This document shows positions 16,045 through 22,009 of a DNA stretch of 22,009 nucleotides, piece by piece. The notes under the pieces were generated by a model, which was given only the letters and a program-made list of their open reading frames with translations, had not been told where the DNA came from and ran no database searches. The stretch covers positions 1 through 22,009 of the forward strand of contig JAGWSK010000345.1 in NCBI GenBank assembly GCA_028869355.1, written 5' to 3'. The DNA comes from Alphaproteobacteria bacterium (GTDB taxonomy: Bacteria > Pseudomonadota > Alphaproteobacteria > Micropepsales > Micropepsaceae). The translations under genes and the position numbers were made by a program. Each line of letters begins with the position of its first letter. Position 1 is the first letter of the stretch.

Positions 16045-16347
16045 ATGCATCTCACCCCGCGCGAGAAGGACAAGTTGCTGATTTCAATGGCCGCGCTGGT
16101 GGCACGCCGCCGATTGGAGCGCGGCGTCAGGCTGAATTACCCGGAAACGGTCGCCGTGATCTCCGATTTCATCCTGGAAGGCGCACGCGATGGCAATGCA
16201 GTCGCCGATCTGATGCACCGCGGCGCGCAATTGCTGTCGCGCGAAGAGGTGATGGAAGGTGTTGCCGAAATGCTTCCTGACATTCAGGTCGAGGCGACGT
16301 TTCCGGATGGAACGAAACTGGTGACGGTGCATGAACCGGTCCGGTGA
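16045..16347 (+). CDS. ureA: Urease gamma subunit UreA
   Basis: A 100-residue structural subunit of urease, of standard length. The sequence opens MHLTPREKDKLLISMAALVA and carries RGVRLNYPETVAVISDFILEGARDG, both diagnostic of the gamma subunit. It has a strong ribosome-binding site (GGAGG, 7 nt before the ATG). It assembles with beta and alpha chains in the cytosol. Its 3' end overlaps ureB by 17 bp, indicating coupled translation of the separate gamma and beta subunits (not fused as in Helicobacter). Confidence 0.98.
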   Translation: MHLTPREKDKLLISMAALVARRRLERGVRLNYPETVAVISDFILEGARDGNAVADLMHRGAQLLSREEVMEGVAEMLPDIQVEATFPDGTKLVTVHEPVR

Positions 16348-16675
16348 CTCTGCAATCATTCCTGGGGAATTGATGCCGGCCGCGGGTGAAATCGAGCTGA
16401 ATTCAGGCTTGCCGTACCTGGTGCTGACGGTCGCCAATTCGGGTGACCGGCCGATTCAGGTCGGCAGCCATTATCATTTCCACGAAACCAATCCGGCACT
16501 GCTGTTCGATCGTGAAAAAGCGCGTGGTTTGCGCCTCGACATTCCGGCCGGGACGGCGGTGCGCTTCGAGCCGGGCCAGAAACGCGAAGTCCGTCTGGTG
16601 CCGTTCCGCGGTACAAGGACGATTATTGGATTCCGCCAGTCCATCATGGGCCCACTGGATCCTGGACCGGGTTAA
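16331..16675 (+). CDS. ureB: Urease beta subunit UreB
   Basis: A 114-residue urease structural subunit. It opens with IIPGELMPAAGEIELN and contains VANSGDRPIQVGSHYHFHETN, the beta-subunit signature. RLDIPAGTAVRFEPGQKREVRLVP follows, then the C-terminal GFRQSIMGPLDPG. Length is close to the usual 100-110, slightly extended at the N-terminus (MNRSGDSA). Overlaps ureA by 17 bp and lies 2 bp before ureC. Confidence 0.98.
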   Translation: MNRSGDSAIIPGELMPAAGEIELNSGLPYLVLTVANSGDRPIQVGSHYHFHETNPALLFDREKARGLRLDIPAGTAVRFEPGQKREVRLVPFRGTRTIIGFRQSIMGPLDPGPG

Positions 16676-16677
16676 GT

Positions 16678-18390
16678 ATGTCCTACCGCATGTCCCGTGC
16701 AGCCTATGCCGGCATGTTCGGTCCCACGACGGGCGACCGCCTGCGGTTGGCCGACACCGATCTGATTATCGAAATCGAAAGCGATAGCTGCATTCCCGGC
16801 GAGGAAGTGAAATTCGGCGGCGGAAAAGTCGTCCGTGACGGAATGGGGCAGTCGCAACTGCCGCGCAGTTCAGGCGCCGTGGATACGGTGCTGACCAATG
16901 CCGTGATCATCGATCATTGGGGAATCGTGAAGGCGGACATCGGGCTTCGCGACGGGCGCATTGCCGCAATCGGCAAAGCCGGGAATCCCGACGTACAGCC
17001 GGGTGTAAATATCGCGATCGGTCCGGGGACCGAGATTATCGCCGCCGAAGGCAGGATCGTGACCGCTGGCGGGATCGACGCACATATCCATTATATCTGC
17101 CCCCAGCAGGCCGAAGAGGCCATCTCCAGCGGCGTGACGACACTCATCGGCGGCGGCACCGGGCCGGCGACCGGGACCAACGCGACAACCTGTACGCCGG
17201 GGCCGTGGCACCTGGAGCGGATGTTGCAGGCGGCCGAAGGACTGCCGGTCAATTTCGCATTCGCCGGAAAGGGCAACGCGAGCCGTCCGGAAGCGTTGAT
17301 CGAACAAGTCCAGGCCGGCGCGGCGGCGCTCAAACTGCATGAAGACTGGGGCACGACGCCCGCCGCTATCGATTGTTGTCTCGACGTTGCCGACCGCTTC
17401 GACGTCCAGGTGATGATCCACACCGACACGTTGAATGAATCCGGCTTTATTGAAGATACGATTGCGGCGTTCAAAGGACGGACGATTCACTCGTTCCATA
17501 CCGAAGGCGCCGGCGGCGGTCATGCGCCCGACATTATCAAGATCGCCGGGTTCCCCAATGTCATCCCGTCTTCGACCAATCCTACTCGTCCATTCACGGT
17601 GAACACGCTGGACGAGCACCTCGACATGCTGATGGTGTGCCATCATCTCGATCCGGCCATTCCCGAGGATGTAGCGTTTGCGGAAAGCCGGATACGACGG
17701 GAAACCATTGCCGCCGAGGACATACTGCATGATCTCGGTGCGCTTTCGATTATTTCCTCTGACAGTCAGGCGATGGGCCGTGTTGGCGAGATCCTGATCC
17801 GCACCTGGCAAACGGCGCACAAAATGAAGGTCCAGCGCGGCCGGTTGCCGGACGAGACCGGCGACAATGATAATTTTCGGGTCAAACGTTTTGTGGCGAA
17901 ATACACGATCAATCCGGCGCTGGCTCAGGGTCTGGCGCACGAAGTTGGTTCGGTCGAGCCGGGAAAGTTCGCCGATCTTGTGGTGTGGCGGCCGGCATTT
18001 TTCGGCGTGAAACCGGATCTCGTGCTGAAAGGTGGAAGCATCGCTCATGCGCTGATGGGCGACCCCAGCGCCTCGATTCCGACGCCGCAACCGGTTCATT
18101 ACCGGCCGATGTTTGCGAGCTTCGGACGCGCGCTGGCGGCAAGCTGCATCACATTCGTCTCGCGCGCGGCGCAGGACTCGGGCGTCGGTGAAAAGCTCGG
18201 ACTGTCGAGACGTGTTTCGGCGGTGGCAAATACCAGAAGCGGGATTGGAAAACGAACCATGATTCACAATTCCGCATTGCCGAAAATCGATGTCGATCCC
18301 GAAACCTATGAAGTGCGCGCCGACGGTGAACTTCTGATTTGCGATCCGGCGACTACGCTGCCTTTGGCGCAACGCTATTTCCTGTATTGA
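16678..18390 (+). CDS. ureC: Urease alpha (catalytic) subunit UreC
   Basis: A 570-residue catalytic chain that hydrolyses urea to ammonia and carbamate at a di-nickel site. All metal and catalytic residues are present with a constant +2 offset from the Klebsiella enzyme: H136 and H138 (HIHYICPQQ), the carbamylated K219 and H221 (ALKLHEDWG), H248 (MIHTDT), H274 (HSFHTEGAGGGHAPD), flap C321 and catalytic H322 (MVCHHLDP), and D362 (SSDSQAMGRVGE). The length is standard and there is no sign of damage, so an active enzyme is expected once nickel is inserted by UreDEFG. Confidence 0.99.
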   Translation: MSYRMSRAAYAGMFGPTTGDRLRLADTDLIIEIESDSCIPGEEVKFGGGKVVRDGMGQSQLPRSSGAVDTVLTNAVIIDHWGIVKADIGLRDGRIAAIGKAGNPDVQPGVNIAIGPGTEIIAAEGRIVTAGGIDAHIHYICPQQAEEAISSGVTTLIGGGTGPATGTNATTCTPGPWHLERMLQAAEGLPVNFAFAGKGNASRPEALIEQVQAGAAALKLHEDWGTTPAAIDCCLDVADRFDVQVMIHTDTLNESGFIEDTIAAFKGRTIHSFHTEGAGGGHAPDIIKIAGFPNVIPSSTNPTRPFTVNTLDEHLDMLMVCHHLDPAIPEDVAFAESRIRRETIAAEDILHDLGALSIISSDSQAMGRVGEILIRTWQTAHKMKVQRGRLPDETGDNDNFRVKRFVAKYTINPALAQGLAHEVGSVEPGKFADLVVWRPAFFGVKPDLVLKGGSIAHALMGDPSASIPTPQPVHYRPMFASFGRALAASCITFVSRAAQDSGVGEKLGLSRRVSAVANTRSGIGKRTMIHNSALPKIDVDPETYEVRADGELLICDPATTLPLAQRYFLY

Positions 18391-18391
18391 G

Positions 18392-18844
18392 ATGGAGATG
18401 CAGCGAGGCGATCGAATCCTGCGGAAAAACGGCTTCGACCCGGCCGAAGCAAAGGATCGCGTGACGCTGGAATATGAGAATCGCCACCGGCGCCGATTCC
18501 GGCTCTTCACCGAACAGCACCGCGACATTCTGCTCGACCTCGAACAATGCGAGCACATGCGCGATGGGGACGCCATCGTACTCTGTGACGGGTCGCTGGT
18601 GCTGGTCTGCGCCCGTCCGGAAGAACTGCTGGAGATCACGGCGGAAAGCGATCTGCTGATGCGCATTGCGTGGCATCTCGGAAATCGCCACCTGGCTGTG
18701 CAATTCGCCGATGGGAAATTGCTGATCCGCCGTGATCACGTCATCGCCGACATGGTGTGCCGGCTGGGTGGCGAGGTGCGGCCCGTGCTGGCGTGCTTCG
18801 ATCCTGAGAGCGGCGCCTATGCCGCGCATGGCGGAACGTCATGA
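18392..18844 (+). CDS. ureE: Urease accessory protein UreE (nickel metallochaperone)
   Basis: A 150-residue cytosolic nickel donor for urease assembly. The N-terminal peptide-binding domain has RVTLEYENRHRRRFRL, and the C-terminal metal-binding domain has IAWHLGNRHLAVQF (H95, H100) and the nickel-binding H116 in RRDHVIADM. Unlike the Klebsiella protein, it has no His-rich tail; only H146 lies near the end, so nickel storage capacity should be low. It begins 1 bp after ureC and overlaps ureF by 4 bp (ATGA). Confidence 0.97.
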   Translation: MEMQRGDRILRKNGFDPAEAKDRVTLEYENRHRRRFRLFTEQHRDILLDLEQCEHMRDGDAIVLCDGSLVLVCARPEELLEITAESDLLMRIAWHLGNRHLAVQFADGKLLIRRDHVIADMVCRLGGEVRPVLACFDPESGAYAAHGGTS

Positions 18845-19533
18845 GTGAGCGTTCGCTGTACCGGTTGATGACCTGGCTGTCACCAGCCTTTCCGACAGGT
18901 TCGTTCGCCCATTCCAGCGGCCTCGAATGGGCCATCGCGGAAGGTTTTGCCGCCAACCGTCCCGAACTCGAGTCCTGGTTGGAGGATTTCCTTGCGGCCG
19001 GCGGCGGACGCAATGATGCGGTTCTTTTCATTCACGCCTGGCACCTGGCTGCCCGACGTGACCGGGAGTCGCTGAACACGCTTGCAGAGCTTGCGGCCGC
19101 GCTTCATCCATCGCGCGAGAGATGGTTTGAAGCGGTGGCCCAGGGCGCTGCATTCCGGCGCATCGCCCTGTCCACTGCGCCGTGCTTCGCACTCGATATG
19201 CTCACGCCCATTCCCGATGAAGAGCTCTGCTATCCCGTTGTCGTGGCGGTTCTGGCTGCGGGGCATGCGATCACGCCCGGTACCGCTTTGACCGGCTATC
19301 TGCACGCGATCATCGGCAATCTGGTTTCCGCGGCTCAGCGGTTGATCCCATTGGGCCAGACCGACGGGCAAGCCGTTATCGCTGCGCTCGAACCGGCTGT
19401 GCATCGCTTGGCGCAATGGGCGCTTACACTTCCCGGCAGCGATCCCTTCGAGCAGATCGGTAGCGCGACTTTGATGGCGGATTTCGCGTCATTGGCGCAT
19501 GAAACCCAATATACGAGGTTGTTCCGGACATGA
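18841..19533 (+). CDS. ureF: Urease accessory protein UreF
   Basis: A 230-residue all-helical protein that bridges UreD and UreG and gates the GTP-dependent nickel insertion step. Characteristic sequence: LMTWLSPAFPTGSFAHSSGLEWAIAEG near the N-terminus and the C-terminal FEQIGSATLMADFASLAHETQYTRLFRT, the family's typical ending. Overlaps ureE and ureG by 4 bp each, so the operon is translationally coupled across E-F-G. Confidence 0.98.
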   Translation: MSERSLYRLMTWLSPAFPTGSFAHSSGLEWAIAEGFAANRPELESWLEDFLAAGGGRNDAVLFIHAWHLAARRDRESLNTLAELAAALHPSRERWFEAVAQGAAFRRIALSTAPCFALDMLTPIPDEELCYPVVVAVLAAGHAITPGTALTGYLHAIIGNLVSAAQRLIPLGQTDGQAVIAALEPAVHRLAQWALTLPGSDPFEQIGSATLMADFASLAHETQYTRLFRT

Positions 19534-20180
19534 ATCACGTCGCGACGAACGGACAGAGAAAATCTCCACTGCGCGTGGGAATTGGTGGACCGGTTGGCTC
19601 CGGCAAGACGGCGCTGATGGATGCGCTTTGCCGTCAATTGCGCAATCGTTACGAGATCGCGGCAATCACGAACGACATCTACACAAAAGAGGATGCGGAA
19701 TTTCTCACCCGTGCCGGATCGCTTCCGCCGGAACGCATCGCCGGAGTGGAAACCGGCGGTTGCCCGCATACGGCAATTCGTGAGGACGCTTCCATGAATC
19801 TTGCGGCGGTTGCCGAAATGCACCGGCGCTTCCCGAACCTTGATCTTGTGCTGGTGGAGTCCGGCGGCGACAATCTGGCCGCGACGTTCAGTCCTGAGCT
19901 TGCCGATTTCACCATCTACGTCATCGATGTCTCGGCGGGTGACAAGATTCCGCGAAAGGGCGGCCCCGGAATCACCCGGTCCGATCTGTTGGTCATCAAC
20001 AAGATCGATTTGGCCCCGATGGTCGGTGCAAATCTCGAAGTCATGGATCGAGATGCGCGCAAAATGCGCGGGACACGTCCATTCGTGTTCACGAATATCC
20101 GGAGTGGAATTGGCGTTGAGGAAATCGCCCGCTTTGTCGAGGTGGTGGGTGGCCTGATGGCAGCAGAGCAGTATTGCTGA
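19530..20180 (+). CDS. ureG: Urease accessory protein UreG (GTPase)
   Basis: A 216-residue SIMIBI-class GTPase that energises nickel delivery to urease. P-loop GGPVGSGKTAL (about residues 19-29), the metal-binding CPHTAIRED motif, ESGGDNLAATFSPELADF, the guanine-specificity NKIDLAP and a C-terminal EEIARFVE helix are all as in functional UreG. The last urease gene; its stop is directly followed by a sigma-54-type promoter match. Confidence 0.98.
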   Translation: MNHVATNGQRKSPLRVGIGGPVGSGKTALMDALCRQLRNRYEIAAITNDIYTKEDAEFLTRAGSLPPERIAGVETGGCPHTAIREDASMNLAAVAEMHRRFPNLDLVLVESGGDNLAATFSPELADFTIYVIDVSAGDKIPRKGGPGITRSDLLVINKIDLAPMVGANLEVMDRDARKMRGTRPFVFTNIRSGIGVEEIARFVEVVGGLMAAEQYC

Positions 20181-20196
20181 TTGGCACTGTTCTTGC
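20181..20196 (+). promoter_or_regulatory. Putative sigma-54 (-24/-12) promoter for the histidine kinase
   Basis: TTGGCACTGTTCTTGC matches the sigma-54 consensus TTGGCACG-N4-TTGC, with the essential GG (20183-20184) and GC (20195-20196) separated by exactly 10 bases. It lies immediately after the ureG stop and 144 bp upstream of the histidine-kinase ATG, on the same strand. Sigma-54 promoters need an enhancer-binding activator such as NtrC, which would tie the sensor to nitrogen limitation. No obvious enhancer site was seen in 20197-20340, which otherwise holds nothing recognisable. One pattern match by eye; chance cannot be excluded. Confidence 0.5.
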
Positions 20197-20340
20197 GGGT
20201 CGTCGTCGACGGGCGGCCAGATCCGGCCTTCGGACTGGCATTCGTGCCGCCGATTGAGGCGTGTTGCGTAAAAATTGGGCATGAACATACAAGCCGTACG
20301 GACCGGCTCTCGCTCTGTGGAATTCTCCGGGGAGGGCGCC

Positions 20341-22009
20341 ATGAACCCGGCGCCGCTCAGGCGCATGGCTCGCGTTGCCGAAATCGTGCATTCGGTGGTT
20401 GGGGATTCGCGCGCCGGAAGGTTTGGCGCGATCTTTGCCCCTCCCGTGCTGCTGATTGCGCTGGCCCTCACCGCCATTGCGTCGCTTTACGGTGCAGCGG
20501 CGCCCGAAGCGAGCGGCGCAGTCCAGTCAAGTCTGCTGGCCGCGTTCGCCACTGTCACGGCGGTCGCCGCGTTCGCCTCGTGGCTGCTGCTGCTGGCGCA
20601 GGAGCAGCAAAAGCAATCGCAGCAGCGATCGGAACTCCATACCGAAATGCTCATGCGCGAGATCGAGGCGCACGAGAAGACGGATGCGCAGCTGCAAAAC
20701 GCGAAGGAGCGCGCCGAATCCGCGAATATTGCAAAGACACGGTATGTCGTCGGTATCAGCCATGAGCTGCGCACGCCGCTGAACGCGATCTTCGGTTATG
20801 CACAGCTGCTCGAACGGGATTCAAAGCTGCTGAAGCCCCAACTGGAGTCGGTGCGGGTCATCCGGCGTAGTGCTGAACATCTGGGCAATCTGGTCGACGG
20901 ACTTCTGGATATATCGCGCATTGAATCGGGATTTTTCCGGCTCACTCCGGCGCCGGTCGATTTCATCGAATTCCTCGACCAGTTGGCCGATATGATGCGG
21001 CCGCAAGCTGCCGCCAGGGGCATCGGCTTTCACTACGAGCCGACGGCGCATCTGCCGCAATTCGTGAATGTCGACGCGAAGCGCTTGCGGCAAGTACTCC
21101 TTAATCTTCTGTCGAACGCGATAAAGTACACGCAGGTGGGCGGCGTTACGTTGCGCACGCGGTACGCCAGCCAGGTCGCCACGTTTGAAGTTGCCGACAC
21201 GGGAATCGGCATTGCCAGTGAAGATATTGACCGGATATTCGAACCGTTCGAACGTGGACGTCTGAGCGCCGTGCGTTCGATCCAGGGGACCGGGCTCGGC
21301 CTCACAATCGCCCACTTGCTGACGTCGTTTATGGGTGGCGAGCTGACTGTTGAGAGCACTCCCGGCAAGGGCAGTACTTTCCGGGTCAAGGTGCTGTTGC
21401 CGAGTGTCGATTCCGCCGGCTCCGGGATCGCAGACCATCCGCCGGTGCGCGGCTATCAGGGCCGGCGAAGAAAGATTTTGATCGCCGATGATGATCCGGC
21501 ACATGTCCAATTGCTGACCGACATCCTGTCGCCTCTCGGATTTGACCTGTTGTCTGCGGGTGATGGCGGGGCGGCAATTGCGGCGGCCATAGAGGAACGT
21601 CCCGACGCCATTTTGCTGGACATTACAATGCCGGATATGAGCGGTTGGGCTGTCCTGCAGGAACTGCGGAAATCTCCCGCCGCCGGCGCGGCGATTGTCA
21701 TGGTTTCGGCAAATGTCCACGAACTGCGCATGGTGAGACGGAGCGATAGCCAGCAGAACGCATTTCTCGCCAAGCCAATCGACATCCGGCAATTGCTGGA
21801 ACGCCTGGAGGACGTACTCGGCCTTGAATGGACTTATGAGTTGCCGCTTCCCATCAGGCGCGCGCTCGATTCACCGGGTTTTCCGCAAATCGCGCACGGC
21901 GTCGATGCCGACAGCATCATCGCGCTGTGCCGGATTGGACATGCAAGCGGTGTCGCCGCGCGGATCGACGAGCTGGAGCGGCACCAACCCGAGGCCGCAC
22001 CCGCAATCG
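20341..22009 (+). CDS. Hybrid sensor histidine kinase/response regulator (3' end beyond window)
   Basis: At least 556 residues, running off the right edge. Two N-terminal membrane segments (about 32-52 and 63-87) flank only a short periplasmic loop, so sensing is probably in the membrane or cytosol. A coiled-coil linker follows (88-130). HisKA has phospho-acceptor H141 (GISHELRTPLNAIFGYAQLLERD), and HATPase has an N-box (LRQVLLNLLSNAIKYT, about 249-264), G1 (DTGIGI) and G2 (GTGLGLTIAHLL). A receiver domain follows (about 378-495): acidic DDD near its start, phospho-acceptor D427 in LLDITMPDMSGW, K in AFLAKPID. The start at 20341 has GGGGAGGGCGCC before it. An in-frame ATG at 20281 exists with weaker support. 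Signal and partner regulator are unknown. Confidence 0.9.
   Translation, partial: MNPAPLRRMARVAEIVHSVVGDSRAGRFGAIFAPPVLLIALALTAIASLYGAAAPEASGAVQSSLLAAFATVTAVAAFASWLLLLAQEQQKQSQQRSELHTEMLMREIEAHEKTDAQLQNAKERAESANIAKTRYVVGISHELRTPLNAIFGYAQLLERDSKLLKPQLESVRVIRRSAEHLGNLVDGLLDISRIESGFFRLTPAPVDFIEFLDQLADMMRPQAAARGIGFHYEPTAHLPQFVNVDAKRLRQVLLNLLSNAIKYTQVGGVTLRTRYASQVATFEVADTGIGIASEDIDRIFEPFERGRLSAVRSIQGTGLGLTIAHLLTSFMGGELTVESTPGKGSTFRVKVLLPSVDSAGSGIADHPPVRGYQGRRRKILIADDDPAHVQLLTDILSPLGFDLLSAGDGGAAIAAAIEERPDAILLDITMPDMSGWAVLQELRKSPAAGAAIVMVSANVHELRMVRRSDSQQNAFLAKPIDIRQLLERLEDVLGLEWTYELPLPIRRALDSPGFPQIAHGVDADSIIALCRIGHASGVAARIDELERHQPEAAPAI

Noticed and set aside
16870..18666. A 598-residue minus-strand open frame
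   Set aside because: It is the antisense shadow of ureC and ureE, both with complete diagnostic residues.
19631..19646. CGTCAATTGCGCAAT within ureG resembles the operator
   Set aside because: Lies in well-conserved coding sequence, lacks the ATA left end and is not near a start codon.
1..22009. CRISPR arrays, insertion sequences, rRNA or intact tRNA genes
   Set aside because: No regularly spaced repeats, transposase-like proteins, terminal inverted repeats or complete RNA genes were seen.

Overview
The window looks like chromosomal DNA of an alphaproteobacterium, probably a soil member of the Rhizobiales or a related order. The pointers are GC-rich codon use, the urease gene order ureD-A-B-C-E-F-G, a very large TonB-dependent receptor, a DUF6152 protein and a hybrid histidine kinase next to urease. 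The genus cannot be fixed from the sequence alone.

Layout from left to right. Positions 1-396 hold a tRNA 3'-end-like remnant and a leftward terminator hairpin. Then come a 2-oxoglutarate/Fe(II) oxygenase (397-1134, +), a TonB-dependent receptor (1329-4523, +) and a shared bidirectional terminator. A convergent gene encodes a secreted protein of unknown function (4615-5247, -). Next is a tight plus-strand operon (5435-11261): a DUF6152 periplasmic protein, an ABC ATPase, a Tat-exported binding protein, a fused two-domain permease, a ring-opening amidohydrolase of the cyanuric acid hydrolase/barbiturase family, and an AllA (ureidoglycolate lyase)-like protein. On the minus strand follow a small exported protein, a TPR protein, and an FAD monooxygenase-amidase pair (12414-14994). 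Divergent from that pair is the complete urease operon ureDABCEFG (15154-20180). A hybrid histidine kinase/response regulator (20341 to the window end, truncated) closes the window, with a good sigma-54 (-24/-12) promoter match just upstream.

Read together, the cluster looks like a route for importing and degrading a cyclic ureide. Outer-membrane uptake would be by the TonB receptor and inner-membrane uptake by the polyamine-type ABC transporter. An FAD monooxygenase could hydroxylate the ring, the barbiturase-type amidohydrolase would open it, the amidase and AllA-like lyase would release urea, and urease would convert urea to ammonia. The known barbiturate route (barbiturate to ureidomalonate to malonate plus urea) is the closest precedent, but the real substrate is not shown by the sequence.

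The strongest unexpected signal is an 18-bp near-palindrome, ATACGTCAATTGGCGCAT or a close variant. It occurs four times, each time intergenic and just upstream of one of these transcription units: the oxygenase, the TonB receptor, the transporter/amidohydrolase operon, and the monooxygenase/urease divergent promoter. This suggests one regulon under one unidentified regulator. No DNA-binding regulator is encoded in the window.
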